A DNA stretch of 64,000 nt from Rhizobium sp. Root482 (GTDB lineage Bacteria > Pseudomonadota > Alphaproteobacteria > Rhizobiales > Rhizobiaceae): contig NZ_LMFA01000001.1 of NCBI RefSeq assembly GCF_001426565.1, positions 207,286-271,285 of the forward strand. The letters run 5' to 3'. The position numbers and the translations under genes are program-made. Shown here piece by piece: positions 10,300-20,106 of the stretch; position 1 is the stretch's first letter; each line of letters starts with the position of its first letter. The notes below the pieces were generated by a model that saw nothing but the letters and a program-made list of their open reading frames with translations, made no database searches and was not told where the DNA came from.

Positions 10300-10855
10300 C
10301 GACTTATACGTCCCTGTCTCGCATTGCCGCCACCGGCGGTTCGCGCCCGATGCCCTGATGTCATCGTGCTTTTGTACTTATAAGAAAGGATGGTGAATGA
10401 AAAGAAAACGTCTCCCATTTCTACTTCCCATCCGGCACGGCGCATCGCTCGTCTCCCTGCGGCCAGATGACGGGCGAACGGCCCCAGAAACTTGAATTTC
10501 CTGCACTATTTTTCCGTCACCGACAAAATGTCCGCCTTGGCTTCGCAGCGACCGTCAAACCGGCGACAACTCCGCACCCGCTTGTGTTCGAAAAGGCACA
10601 AAACGGGACCCGGAATGCGGCCGTGCGAAACACGCGTCGGACCCGGACGAAAGCGCCGCGCATCGCGATCCCGCGCGAAACACCGGCATTTAAACGATTG
10701 TAGCACGAATCCAGCTGCCGCAACCTCTTTACAAGCACCCGGGACCTGGGCGAGAGAGAACGATCACGGCCCCCGAGCCGGGCAATCGGGCCAGGCAGCC
10801 GGCGGCCGCATCCACCTTCCGGTCTTGATACCGCATGACGAAAGCAGGGATTACG
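10300..10855. other. 556-base divergent intergenic region before fumC
   Basis: Lies between the divergent L,D-transpeptidase and fumC starts and must carry both promoters. One small frame at 10397-10495 (plus strand, 32 codons) has AAGGA upstream of its ATG, but nothing else supports it. No riboswitch-like or strong terminator structure was seen. Confidence 0.5.
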
Positions 10856-12247
10856 ATGACTTCAACGCGCACGGAAACAGATACATTCGGCCCCATCGAG
10901 GTCGCCAGCGATCGCTATTGGGGCGCCCAGGCGCAACGCTCGCTCGGCAATTTCAAGATCGGCTGGGAAAAGCAGCCGCTCGCGGTCGTGCGCGCGCTCG
11001 GCATCGTCAAGCAGGCCGCCGCCCGCGCCAATATGGAGTTGCAGGGGCTCGACGCCACGGTCGGCAAGGCGATCATCGAGGCCGCCCAGGAGGTCATCGA
11101 CGGCAAGCTCAACGATCATTTCCCGCTCGTCGTCTGGCAGACGGGCTCCGGCACCCAGTCGAACATGAATGCCAATGAGGTGATCTCCAACCGGGCGATC
11201 GAAATGCTCGGCGGCGTCATGGGCTCGAAGAAGCCGGTTCATCCGAACGATCACGTCAATATGAGCCAGTCCTCCAACGACACCTATCCGACGGCCATGC
11301 ACATCGCCTGCGCCGAGCGCATCGTCCATGACCTTTTGCCGGCGCTCAAGCACCTGCACCAGGCGCTGGAAGCCAAGGTGAAAGCCTTCGACCACATCAT
11401 CAAGATCGGCCGCACCCACACCCAGGACGCCACCCCGCTGACGCTCGGCCAGGAATTTTCCGGCTATGCCGCCCAGGTCGCCTCCTCGATAAAGCGCATC
11501 GAAATGACGCTGCCGGGCCTGTGCGAACTGGCGCAGGGCGGGACGGCGGTTGGAACCGGCCTCAACGCACCGGTCGGCTTTGCCGAAAAGGTCGCAGCCG
11601 AAATCGCCACCATCACCGGCATCGCCTTCGTGACGGCGCCGAACAAGTTCGAGGCACTGGCAGCCCATGATTCCATGGTGTTCAGCCATGGCGCGATCAA
11701 TGCCGCCGCCGCCGCGCTGTTCAAGATCGCCAACGACATCCGCTTCCTCGGCTCCGGCCCGCGCTCCGGCCTTGGCGAATTGTCGCTGCCGGAAAACGAG
11801 CCAGGCTCCTCGATCATGCCCGGCAAGGTCAATCCCACCCAATGCGAAGCGCTGACGCAGGTCTGCGTGCAGGTCTTCGGCAACAATGCCGCCCTCACCT
11901 TCGCAGGCAGCCAAGGTCATTTCGAACTGAATGTCTACAATCCGCTGATGGCCTATAATTTCCTGCAGTCGGTGCAGCTTCTCGCTGACGCGGTCATCTC
12001 CTTCACCGACAATTGCGTTGTCGGCATCGAGGCACGCGAGGACAATATCAAGGCGGCGCTCGACCGGTCGCTGATGCTGGTCACCGCCCTTGCGCCGAAG
12101 ATCGGCTACGACAATGCCGCCAAGATCGCCAAGACGGCCCACAAGAACGGCACGACGCTGCGCGAAGAGGCGGTCGGCGGCGGCTACGTCACCGATGCGG
12201 AATTCGACGCCGTCGTGCGTCCGGAGACCATGATCAGCCCCTCCTGA
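10856..12247 (+). CDS. fumC: class II fumarate hydratase
   Basis: Iron-independent fumarase of the citric acid cycle, reversible hydration of fumarate to malate. The 463-residue product contains the superfamily signature [11 protein letters not shown], the active-site region [11 protein letters not shown] and [10 protein letters not shown]. Start is the ATG at 10856, with AGGGA just upstream; an in-frame ATG 21 bases earlier lacks one. A perfect 11-base-pair hairpin follows the gene. Confidence 0.97.
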   Translation: MTSTRTETDTFGPIEVASDRYWGAQAQRSLGNFKIGWEKQPLAVVRALGIVKQAAARANMELQGLDATVGKAIIEAAQEVIDGKLNDHFPLVVWQTGSGTQSNMNANEVISNRAIEMLGGVMGSKKPVHPNDHVNMSQSSNDTYPTAMHIACAERIVHDLLPALKHLHQALEAKVKAFDHIIKIGRTHTQDATPLTLGQEFSGYAAQVASSIKRIEMTLPGLCELAQGGTAVGTGLNAPVGFAEKVAAEIATITGIAFVTAPNKFEALAAHDSMVFSHGAINAAAAALFKIANDIRFLGSGPRSGLGELSLPENEPGSSIMPGKVNPTQCEALTQVCVQVFGNNAALTFAGSQGHFELNVYNPLMAYNFLQSVQLLADAVISFTDNCVVGIEAREDNIKAALDRSLMLVTALAPKIGYDNAAKIAKTAHKNGTTLREEAVGGGYVTDAEFDAVVRPETMISPS

Positions 12248-12273
12248 TCCCGGTCGCCAACTGGAGAACATGC

Positions 12274-12300
12274 ATCAGGCAGCGGTCATCGCTGCCTGAT
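12274..12300 (+). terminator. hairpin after fumC, likely terminator
   Basis: ATCAGGCAGCG and CGCTGCCTGAT form a perfect stem around GTCAT, 26 bases after the fumC stop. The T content after it is modest, so termination may be partial. Confidence 0.55.
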
Positions 12301-12424
12301 TGCGTTTCGTGCTGCCAGTTGCCGATCCCTGCAATTCTAACGATCCGATTTGCCAGACATTAAGCCTTCGCAAATCATTTATTCCTAAAATTAGCGCCGC
12401 AACACAGCACAACAGGAGCTTGCA

Positions 12425-13492
12425 ATGCAGGCGACTTTTCACAAGGCGCAGATACCCGACATCGCGGCACAGGTAACCTATGCGATGCGCATCATGGGCA
12501 TTTCGCCACTACCACGCAATTACGAGCTCTACTACGAAGCCTATATCGGCTCCAATCCGAAACTGACCAAGGAACTGGCAGCGCTCGGCAGCCGGGCGAC
12601 CCAGGAGGAACTCGACGAGATCGGCGCGCGCTATTTCAGTCATTATCATCGCGCTGCCGGTGTCGATCGCGCCCATATGCATCTCAGCGGCGAGCTCAGT
12701 GCGCTCCTGACGCTCCTGCAGGAAGAGCAATCCGCTCTTGAAAATTACAATCGCCTGCTCGACGAGACCTATCAAAACATCACCAGCAAGAGCAGTTCCA
12801 GCGCCGAGATCCTGCGTCAGGCCGTCAGCATCCTCACCGAGGCGACGGCCGACACGATGAGCCAGGGCAAGGAGCGGGCTGAAAGCGTCTCGCTGAAATC
12901 CTTCGAGATGGAAGTCATCCGCCAGGAGCTGGACGAGTACAAGCGCATCGCCAATACCGATTCGCTGACGCGCCTCGCCAATCGCCGCGCCTTCGACGAG
13001 AAACTGGCCTCCATCTACAATTCCGAGCAGTTGCGTGCACTGACCGGACTGCTGATCGTCGATATCGATCACTTCAAGAAAATCAACGACAGCTACGGCC
13101 ATCCGGTCGGCGACAAGATCCTGGCGACCGTCGGAACGGTCATCCGCGCCAATCTGCGCCGCGATGCCTTCGTGGCGCGCACCGGCGGCGAGGAATTCGC
13201 CGTCATTCTCGGCGACAACAGCCTGGAGGAAATCCTCCAGGTGGCCGAACGCATCCGCAATGCGCTGGCAACGACACCGTTCAAGAACTCCAAGACGGGC
13301 GTCAACTACGGCCCGATCACGCTGTCCGTCGGCGTTTGCCAGGCCTCGCACGCCGATGATCCGGTCGATCTCTACAATAAGGCCGACATCGCCCTCTATT
13401 GCGCCAAGAATGCCGGCCGCAACCGGACCATCCTGTTCGAGGAAGGCATGAAGAAGGACACCGGCAAGAACTGGCTCATCTACCGCAAATAG
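12425..13492 (+). CDS. GGDEF-domain diguanylate cyclase
   Basis: Predicted cytosolic enzyme making cyclic di-GMP. Residues 1-~165 are a helical, partly coiled-coil region with no recognisable sensor domain and no membrane helix; the GGDEF domain spans ~175-345. The active-site loop reads GGEEF, which is active in many cyclases, and the metal-binding IDHFKKIND is intact. At the usual inhibitory I-site position (RxxD, ending six residues before GGEEF) the sequence is RRDA, so product inhibition is probably lost. Monocistronic, convergent with the oxidoreductase gene at 13514. Confidence 0.95.
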   Translation: MQATFHKAQIPDIAAQVTYAMRIMGISPLPRNYELYYEAYIGSNPKLTKELAALGSRATQEELDEIGARYFSHYHRAAGVDRAHMHLSGELSALLTLLQEEQSALENYNRLLDETYQNITSKSSSSAEILRQAVSILTEATADTMSQGKERAESVSLKSFEMEVIRQELDEYKRIANTDSLTRLANRRAFDEKLASIYNSEQLRALTGLLIVDIDHFKKINDSYGHPVGDKILATVGTVIRANLRRDAFVARTGGEEFAVILGDNSLEEILQVAERIRNALATTPFKNSKTGVNYGPITLSVGVCQASHADDPVDLYNKADIALYCAKNAGRNRTILFEEGMKKDTGKNWLIYRK

Positions 13493-13513
13493 CCGTTCGC
13501 AGCTGCCCGGGGA

Positions 13514-14122
13514 TCACCACATCGTCTTTGCGGCGCGCGCAGGCCAGTCGCGGTCATAAGCCTCCTGGTCGAAATCGTCCTTTGCCTCCTTCAGCATCGC
13601 GCCTGCCGTCGGCAGCGACTGTGGGTCGACAAAGCGCTCCGGATTCCAGAGTTGCGAGCGGATCAAGGCGCGAGCACACTGGAAATAGACCTCCTCGACG
13701 GTAACGACGATGACGCTGCGCGGATGCCTGCCATCGGCCTCGAAGGATCCGGTAAGGGCCGGATCGACGCTGACCACGGCGGTGCCGTTGATCCGCATCG
13801 TGGTCGTGGAGCCCGGCACAAGGAACATCAGCGCCACACGCGGGTCGCGAACGATATTGGCAAGCGAATCGACCCGGTTGTTGCCGCGCCAGTCCGGCAG
13901 CAGAAGCGTTCTCTCGTCGGCGATCCTGACCACGCCGGCATCATCGCCGCGCGGCGAACAATCGAGCCCGTCCGGCCCCACGGTGGCGAGCGCGACGAAG
14001 GGAGATGCCTCGATCATCCGCGCATAGCCTGATGTCAGCGCCTTCGTCACCTTGACCAGCGAAGCCTCGCCGGGATCCCCGTAGAGCGCGTTCAGTTCCT
14101 CAACGCTGCGAATGATCGACAT
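13514..14122 (-). CDS. pyridoxamine 5'-phosphate oxidase-like FMN-binding family protein
   Basis: 202-residue split-barrel flavin protein of the type often called MSMEG_1061-like pyridoxamine phosphate oxidase. The conserved core includes PFVALATVGPDGLDCSPRGD and LLLPDWRGNNRVDSLANI, with a C-terminal extension YFQCARALIRSQLW. Substrate unknown; not a true PdxH. Start ATG at 14122 has AGGAGC seven bases upstream. Its upstream neighbour is the LtrA-type membrane gene, same strand, 68 bases away, so the two may be co-transcribed. Confidence 0.88.
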   Translation of the reverse strand: MSIIRSVEELNALYGDPGEASLVKVTKALTSGYARMIEASPFVALATVGPDGLDCSPRGDDAGVVRIADERTLLLPDWRGNNRVDSLANIVRDPRVALMFLVPGSTTTMRINGTAVVSVDPALTGSFEADGRHPRSVIVVTVEEVYFQCARALIRSQLWNPERFVDPQSLPTAGAMLKEAKDDFDQEAYDRDWPARAAKTMW

Positions 14123-14190
14123 GCCTTGCTCCTTTTGCAATGCTCTTTCGCCCGCCGCCATGACAGCGGGATGACGAGGACCGGCGGCCG

Positions 14191-15378
14191 TCAGGGAATC
14201 ACTTTCAACGCGAGATATTCCCACAGGGCCACGATGACAAGGATGATGACGGCGGCGAAATAAAGCTGATAGGGCTGCACCATCAGCGACACCGGAACCA
14301 TTGCCGCGAGCAGGCCTATGCCGACAAGGTGCGACACCGGCAGCCGCGGCGCCACGCTTGCCTTGATCCAGATATTGCCGGCAAGAAAGATCGCCGGCCC
14401 GGCCAGGATGGCGCTCGCCATTTTAACGTCCGTGGCGCCATACGGATGCGCCAGCATGAACTCCTCGGCGACCGCGCAGAGAATGATCCCGCTGACGATC
14501 GGCAGATGGGCATAGGTGAAGACCGTGCGGGCAAGGACGCCCGGCCTGTTGGCGTTCTCGATGCTTTGCGCCGCCCGTGCCTGACCAAAACGGAAATAAA
14601 TCCACCACATGGTCACGGTGCTGGCAAAGGCAGCAAAGAACATCGACAGGGTCAGGGCCGACAATTCCATTTCCGCAAAGACACGCCCGGTGACGAGCAG
14701 CGCCTCGCCGAGACAGATGATCACGAACAGGGCGCAACGCTCCGCCATGTGCGCGCCCAGCACGTCCCAGTCATCGACCTTGGAACGCCCGAGCCCGGGC
14801 ACCTGGAACCCCAGCGCCGGTGAGAGATATTCGATGACGATTGCCGCGATCCAGAGAAACAGTTGCGCCTCGCCACCCGCAAAAGCGCCCGCAAGCCAGA
14901 AAACCGCCGAACAGGACAGCCAGCAGGTGATGCGCAGGAAATTCAGGTAATGCACCGGACTATGGCCGCGCAGCGCATAAACCGCAAACAGCGACCGCCC
15001 CACCTGCATAAGCACATAGGTCACGGCAAACAGCAGGCTCTTTTCACCGAAGGCATCGGGTATGGACGCCGACAGCACCAGTCCGCAGAACATCAGCACG
15101 AACAACAGGCCGCGCACCGGGGTCCGGTCAGGGTCGAGCCAATTGGTCACCCAGGTCGTGAAATTCCAAACCCACCAGACGGCGAGAATGAGAATGATCG
15201 CCTTGCCGATCCCGGCCGGCGAATAATGCTCCGCAAGCGTATGGGACAATTGCACGATCGAAAAAACGAAGACGAGATCGAAGAACAGCTCGTGATAGAC
15301 GACCTTGCCCTCGTCGCCTTCGCGGCGCATCCGCAGCCAGCTGCTCCGGTCTCTCATGACGTCGAAAAATCTGCTCAT
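14191..15378 (-). CDS. low-temperature-requirement A (LtrA) family membrane protein
   Basis: 395-residue integral membrane protein with ~10 hydrophobic helices. The family signature FFDLVFVFSIVQLSH lies near residue 33, and GAHMAERCALFVIICLGEAL near residue 210; both are typical of LtrA proteins, first linked to growth in the cold in Listeria but biochemically uncharacterised. This is unrelated to the group II intron protein also named LtrA. It overlaps nothing and is 24 bases downstream of the DUF971 gene. Confidence 0.9.
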   Translation of the reverse strand: MSRFFDVMRDRSSWLRMRREGDEGKVVYHELFFDLVFVFSIVQLSHTLAEHYSPAGIGKAIILILAVWWVWNFTTWVTNWLDPDRTPVRGLLFVLMFCGLVLSASIPDAFGEKSLLFAVTYVLMQVGRSLFAVYALRGHSPVHYLNFLRITCWLSCSAVFWLAGAFAGGEAQLFLWIAAIVIEYLSPALGFQVPGLGRSKVDDWDVLGAHMAERCALFVIICLGEALLVTGRVFAEMELSALTLSMFFAAFASTVTMWWIYFRFGQARAAQSIENANRPGVLARTVFTYAHLPIVSGIILCAVAEEFMLAHPYGATDVKMASAILAGPAIFLAGNIWIKASVAPRLPVSHLVGIGLLAAMVPVSLMVQPYQLYFAAVIILVIVALWEYLALKVIP

Positions 15379-15402
15379 TTCCCGGCATCCGTCGATTGCG
15401 CC

Positions 15403-15777
15403 TCAGCGCGGTTTTTCGGCCCTGTCGCGGCTCATCCCCTTGTCGGCGAGGTCCCGCTCGTAGGCGGCAAACAGCGCTTCGCCCTCCTCGCCGAGTTCCC
15501 GCAGATAGGTCCAGGTGAAAATCCCCGTATCATGGCCATCATCGAAACCGATGCGCACGGCATAATTGCCGGTGGGCGTCATCGAAATGATCGCGACATT
15601 GCGCTTGCCGGGCACGGTCACCCCCTGCCCTTTGCCATGGCCCTGCACTTCCGCCGACGGCGACAGCACCCGCAGCATCTCGGCCGAAAGATCGAAGGAA
15701 GCATTATCGTTGAACCCCACCTTCAGCCGGTGACGGTCCTTCGACACGCGCAGTTCGGTGGGCCAGATATCGCTCAT
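15403..15777 (-). CDS. DUF971 (gamma-butyrobetaine hydroxylase N-terminal-like) protein
   Basis: 124-residue soluble protein matching the DUF971 fold, which also occurs at the N terminus of gamma-butyrobetaine dioxygenase and in some iron-sulfur-assembly proteins. Seen here: [20 protein letters not shown] and, near the end, [21 protein letters not shown] at 15777 has AAGGAG upstream. It is divergent from moaA and leads into the ltrA-like gene 24 bases on, so they probably share a transcript. Confidence 0.87.
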   Translation of the reverse strand: MSDIWPTELRVSKDRHRLKVGFNDNASFDLSAEMLRVLSPSAEVQGHGKGQGVTVPGKRNVAIISMTPTGNYAVRIGFDDGHDTGIFTWTYLRELGEEGEALFAAYERDLADKGMSRDRAEKPR

Positions 15778-15944
15778 GGATGCACTCTCCTTGCTTCGCC
15801 CGAGCACTAGCGCAGTTTCCAGGCGGAGGGAATTGCCGCCGGCCGCCGGCCGCGCCCTTTTGCCGCGAAGAAACTGTTTCGCACCGCTTTCGACTTGACG
15901 CGCCGCCCTTTGCTCACGACATTGAGGTTGTAGGGAGATATTCG

Positions 15945-16994
15945 TTGAACAGCGTGACCATCGACAGGACAGGCGCTTCGCCGCTCGCCGAAGCAAAGGC
16001 CCCGATGACCGACCCGTTCGGTCGCGCCGTCACCTATCTGAGAGTTTCGGTAACGGACCGCTGCGACTTCCGCTGCACCTATTGCATGGCCGAAAACATG
16101 ACCTTCCTGCCCAAGAAGGATCTGCTGACGCTCGAGGAACTGAACCGGCTCTGTAGCGCCTTCATCGCCAAGGGCGTGCGCAAATTGCGGCTGACCGGTG
16201 GCGAGCCGCTGGTGCGCAAGAATGTCATGTTCCTGGTCGAGGAGCTCGGCAAGCATGTGCATGCCGGACGCCTGGACGAGCTGACGCTGACGACCAACGG
16301 CTCGCAGCTGTCGCGCTTCGCCGGCCAACTCGCCGATGCCGGCGTCCGCCGCATCAATGTCTCGCTCGACACGCTCGATCCGGATAAATTCAAGCAGATC
16401 ACCCGCTGGGGCGAATTGTCAAAGGTGATGGAAGGTATCGATGCGGCGCAGGCGGCCGGTATTCACGTCAAGATCAATGCCGTTGCCCTGAAGGACTTCA
16501 ATGACGCCGAAATCCCCGCCATGATGCGCTGGGCGCATGGGCGCGGCATGGACCTCACCCTGATCGAGACCATGCCGATGGGTGAGATCGACGAGGATCG
16601 CACCGACCATTATTTGCCTCTGTCGGAAATGCGCGACCGGCTGGCGTCCGAATTCAGCCTGTCGGAAATCGGCTACACGACCGGCGGACCGGCACGTTAT
16701 CTGGAGGTCGCCGAAACGGGCGGCCGGCTGGGACTGATCACGCCGATGACCCATAATTTCTGCGAAAGCTGCAACCGGGTGCGCCTCACCTGCACCGGTA
16801 CGCTCTATATGTGCCTCGGCCAGGACGACGCTGCCGATTTGCGCACCGCGCTTCGCGCCTCCGACGACGACACCTATCTGTCGCAGGTTATCGACGACGC
16901 GATCGCCCGCAAGCCGAAAGGCCATGATTTCATCATCGACCGGACCAGCAACAGGCCCGCCGTCGCACGCCATATGAGCGTCACCGGCGGCTGA
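15945..16994 (+). CDS. moaA: GTP 3',8-cyclase, molybdenum cofactor biosynthesis
   Basis: Radical-SAM enzyme that converts GTP to 3',8-cyclo-GTP, the first step in molybdopterin synthesis. The N-terminal cluster motif CDFRCTYC, the GGEPL SAM-binding loop, and the C-terminal cluster ligands (CESC, then a third cysteine in YMCLG) are intact. The protein ends in Gly-Gly, which MoaA needs for activity. I choose TTG at 15945 because AGGGAG lies upstream, giving 349 residues as in other rhizobia; the ATG at 16005 (329 residues) is the alternative. mobA and mobB, which act later in the pathway, lie 4 kb away in another operon. Confidence 0.95.
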   Translation: MNSVTIDRTGASPLAEAKAPMTDPFGRAVTYLRVSVTDRCDFRCTYCMAENMTFLPKKDLLTLEELNRLCSAFIAKGVRKLRLTGGEPLVRKNVMFLVEELGKHVHAGRLDELTLTTNGSQLSRFAGQLADAGVRRINVSLDTLDPDKFKQITRWGELSKVMEGIDAAQAAGIHVKINAVALKDFNDAEIPAMMRWAHGRGMDLTLIETMPMGEIDEDRTDHYLPLSEMRDRLASEFSLSEIGYTTGGPARYLEVAETGGRLGLITPMTHNFCESCNRVRLTCTGTLYMCLGQDDAADLRTALRASDDDTYLSQVIDDAIARKPKGHDFIIDRTSNRPAVARHMSVTGG

Positions 16995-17065
16995 GCAACC
17001 CGCCACGACAAGCCCCTCTCTCGGCATCGCAACCCTGAACCACCGCATGGTTGCAGCCGGAATCG

Positions 17066-17096
17066 AAAAGCCCGCGTCGGTTTCCCGGCACGGGCC
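17066..17096 (-). terminator. probable terminator of the large chemoreceptor gene
   Basis: On the minus strand GCCCG pairs with CGGGC in an imperfect stem with a GAAA-containing loop, followed by TTTTCG. It lies 24 bases after the chemoreceptor stop. Confidence 0.6.
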
Positions 17097-17119
17097 TAAT
17101 ATTCGGTAGATGCCCGATC

Positions 17120-19672
17120 TCAGGCGGCGTAGCTTTTGCCGTAGGCCGGCGCCCGGCCACCTGAGACCGAATGGCTGGTGCCCGTCTTGAAGCGCTCGAT
17201 CCGCTCGTTCAGCGTATCGACCTGATGGCGCAGGCCGTGGATTTCCGCTGTATTCTCCTCGACCATGGCGGCGTTCTGCTGGGTCAGCAGTTCGACCTCA
17301 CGGACAGCCTCGTTCACCTCGTTCAGGCCGCGATACTGGTCGGCCGCCGCCGCCTCGATATTGCTGACCAGCTGGTGGATCGTCGAGATATGGTCGTTGA
17401 TCACGGTCAGCGCCGTGCCGGTTTCCTGCACCAGTTCGACACCGCTCCTCACCTGCTTCGAACTGTCGGAAATCAGGCCCTTGATCTCGCGGGCAGCACC
17501 GGCGCAACGCTGGGCAAGCTCGCGCACTTCCTGCGCCACGACCGCAAAGCCGCGACCCGCATCGCCCGCCCGCGCCGCCTCGACGCCGGCATTGAGCGCA
17601 AGCAGGTTGGTCTGGAAGGCGATCTCGTCGATCACCCCGATGATCGTGCTGATCTTTTCCGAGGACTTGTTGATCGCCGCCATCGCATCGATCGCCTTGC
17701 CGACAACCTCGCCGGAGTGGCGGGCGTAATTATGCGTCTCATCGACCGAGACCGTGGTCTTGCGGGCGCTTTCGGCGGTCGAACGGACGATTTCCGTCAA
17801 CTGGCCGAGCGCGCGCGAGCTTTCCTCCAGGGCCGCGGCCTGCTGTTCGGTCCGCCGGGCAAGGTCGTCGGCCGAGGAAGCCAGATTGCCGGTACCACCG
17901 GTGATTTCCTGCGTCACCGTGCGAACATCCATCAGTGTTGCGCGAAGCGCCTCGACCGCATTGTTGTAGGTGCGGGCCATGACGACATAGTCTTCCGAAA
18001 GATCCTCGGCCATGCCCTCTTCGAGATTGCCGTCGGCAAGCTTGGCGAGCACGTCGGAGAGTGCGGTCAGCGCTTCCATCTGCTCGGCCTCGATACGGGC
18101 GCGCTCCTGGCGCCGGCGGGCTTCCTCTTCAGCAGACAGCGTGCGTGCGGCCTCCGCTTCCTGACCGAGCCGGACATTCTCCACCGCATTGTCGCGGAAG
18201 ACGGCCACCGAGCGCACCATGTCGCCGATCTCGTCGCCGCGGTTGCGTCCTTCGATGGCCACTTCGAGATCGCCATTGGCAAGCCGGGTCATCGTCTCGG
18301 TGACCCGCTTCAAGGGGCCGCGCAAAGTCTCGATCAGCATCAGGCCGCCGACGATGGACAGCAGCGTGCCGGCAACCATGGCGATGATCGACACATTGGC
18401 GGAGCGCTGGCTGTCCTTCTTGCCGGCTTCCTGCGCATTGCTGACGAAATTCTCCAGCGTCTGGCTGGCATCGGCAACCAGGCTCGATGTCTCCGCCTTG
18501 GCAGCCTGCCACCGCGCGCCGACGTCGATCAGTTGGGCGGTGCCGGCACCAATATCCTCAAGCGACGGCGCGAGCTTGCCTGCGAGGTCGCGCAGGGCGG
18601 CATTCTTGCCACCGAGTGCGGAAAGCTTGGTGACGCTGTCGCGCACGGCTTCGATATCGGCCATGATCAGCTGGCGGCTTTCCTGATCCAGCTTGCGATG
18701 CAGTTCGCTGATGTGAAGACGGGTCTTGTCGAGCCCCTTGAAGGTCTGGTCCATCAGCATGATCAAGGTTTTCAGCTCCGATATTTCGCTGTCCATGCCG
18801 ACGAAACGCTTGGCTGCCGTATCGGAATTGGCGACCGCCTGCTTGGCGAAATCGGCCTCATATTTGGAGAATTTGCCGAGCACTGAACCCAGCTTGTTCT
18901 TCTTGATGTCGTTCGGCTCGGCGCTCGCCAGGATATCCTGGATCTTCTGCGTTTCGGCCTTCACGACGGCAATATTGCTCCTTACCTTTTCAGTGGCGAT
19001 CTTCTCGGATTCGCCGATCTGCTTAACGAGATGCGGCAGGAGGTCGGTGGCCTGCTGCACCTTGGCGTCGGGGGCAATCGCCAAAGTCACCGGCAGGCGG
19101 AATTTCTTGATCCGCTCGGCAAGCCCCTGATAGGCGGCGGCATCGAACAGAAGCGCCTTGGCGAAGGATTCCTTCTTGCCCGATTCCTCGCGCAGGATAT
19201 CGATCTGCTTATAGGCGCTGTTGCCCTGTGCGGTCATGTCGGCAAGTGCTGCATCCAGCGATGCAGTGACGCTGTCGCGTTCGGTCTTGATCGACCACAG
19301 CGTGTCTTCCTGCGCCCGCATTGCCGCACTCAACGTGACGACCGAGCTTATTCTCGCCTTGTCGTCGTCGGCGACCAGAAGATCGTTCAGCGCATGGATG
19401 CCCGTTTCCTGCTCGTCGATCCGCCCCGAAAGCGTCGCGCGCGTTTCGTCTGTCGGATTGTCGATGAAATTCTGCAGCCCGCTGCGCAGCGCCTGGAAAT
19501 CGGACAGGTTGCTGATCGTCTCGCGCGTCACCGTCATGTGGCCGTTCAGCGTGCTTGCGGTGAAATACCCGACAAGGCCGATGCCGGCGATGAGCACGAC
19601 CAGCGGCACGACGAACAGCAGGACCTTGGTAACGATGCGAAGACGCTGCAGTGAACGATCGATCAGGGACAT
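17120..19672 (-). CDS. methyl-accepting chemotaxis protein with large periplasmic domain
   Basis: 850-residue membrane chemoreceptor. A signal-anchor helix (~residues 15-37) precedes a long helical sensor region (~38-400); a second helix near residue 415 leads to a HAMP domain (TMTRLANGDLEVAIEGRNRG) and the cytosolic signalling coil with [20 protein letters not shown]. The sensor is predicted to be all-helical, without an obvious Cache or PAS fold; its ligand cannot be named. It ends APAYGKSYAA, without a CheR-tether pentapeptide. Start ATG at 19672 (MSLIDRSLQRL). It stands alone; no che genes adjoin. Confidence 0.93.
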   Translation of the reverse strand: MSLIDRSLQRLRIVTKVLLFVVPLVVLIAGIGLVGYFTASTLNGHMTVTRETISNLSDFQALRSGLQNFIDNPTDETRATLSGRIDEQETGIHALNDLLVADDDKARISSVVTLSAAMRAQEDTLWSIKTERDSVTASLDAALADMTAQGNSAYKQIDILREESGKKESFAKALLFDAAAYQGLAERIKKFRLPVTLAIAPDAKVQQATDLLPHLVKQIGESEKIATEKVRSNIAVVKAETQKIQDILASAEPNDIKKNKLGSVLGKFSKYEADFAKQAVANSDTAAKRFVGMDSEISELKTLIMLMDQTFKGLDKTRLHISELHRKLDQESRQLIMADIEAVRDSVTKLSALGGKNAALRDLAGKLAPSLEDIGAGTAQLIDVGARWQAAKAETSSLVADASQTLENFVSNAQEAGKKDSQRSANVSIIAMVAGTLLSIVGGLMLIETLRGPLKRVTETMTRLANGDLEVAIEGRNRGDEIGDMVRSVAVFRDNAVENVRLGQEAEAARTLSAEEEARRRQERARIEAEQMEALTALSDVLAKLADGNLEEGMAEDLSEDYVVMARTYNNAVEALRATLMDVRTVTQEITGGTGNLASSADDLARRTEQQAAALEESSRALGQLTEIVRSTAESARKTTVSVDETHNYARHSGEVVGKAIDAMAAINKSSEKISTIIGVIDEIAFQTNLLALNAGVEAARAGDAGRGFAVVAQEVRELAQRCAGAAREIKGLISDSSKQVRSGVELVQETGTALTVINDHISTIHQLVSNIEAAAADQYRGLNEVNEAVREVELLTQQNAAMVEENTAEIHGLRHQVDTLNERIERFKTGTSHSVSGGRAPAYGKSYAA

Positions 19673-20106
19673 TCCGAACTCCAGATGTTGAGCAAATCGG
19701 ACATCTCCGCCAGACTGTCCTTCAGAAAAGAAGGCCCAACACCGGATGCGCAACCATGGCGCCTGTCCGGAAGTCATCCAGGTCGACGATATCGACATCG
19801 TCACATCGACCAGATCGCATCATGCGAAGGGGAGCGGAATAGGGGGACGATAGTGATCGAAGCTTAACATTTCGCCAAAGGATAGGGCCAATACCCGAAA
19901 AGGTTGAATGTCCATCACCTTTATCGCCGCGTGCTAAAATACTGATAATACCGATATTTCCCTTGGTAAGACAAAAGGGAAAGCCTGCGGAATGGCCATT
20001 GCATAAAAAAATCGCCGGTGCTTTAGAATGGGTCGGCCGGCTACCGAATCTTCTGGCCGGCGCGACTGCGCGTTCGCGGTCAACGACAGGAACGGATCCG
20101 AAGAGA
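19673..20106. other. 434-base divergent intergenic region
   Basis: Between the chemoreceptor (minus) and the EamA transporter (plus). It should carry both promoters. I saw no open frame with a credible ribosome-binding site, no terminator and no clear palindrome. Confidence 0.5.

Noticed and set aside
10397..10495. 32-codon small gene upstream of fumC
   Set aside because: It has an AAGGA before its ATG but no signal, family or conserved feature; kept only as a remark on the intergenic region.
14191..15378. Group II intron LtrA maturase
   Set aside because: The protein is a multi-helix membrane protein of the low-temperature-requirement family; it has no reverse transcriptase motifs.
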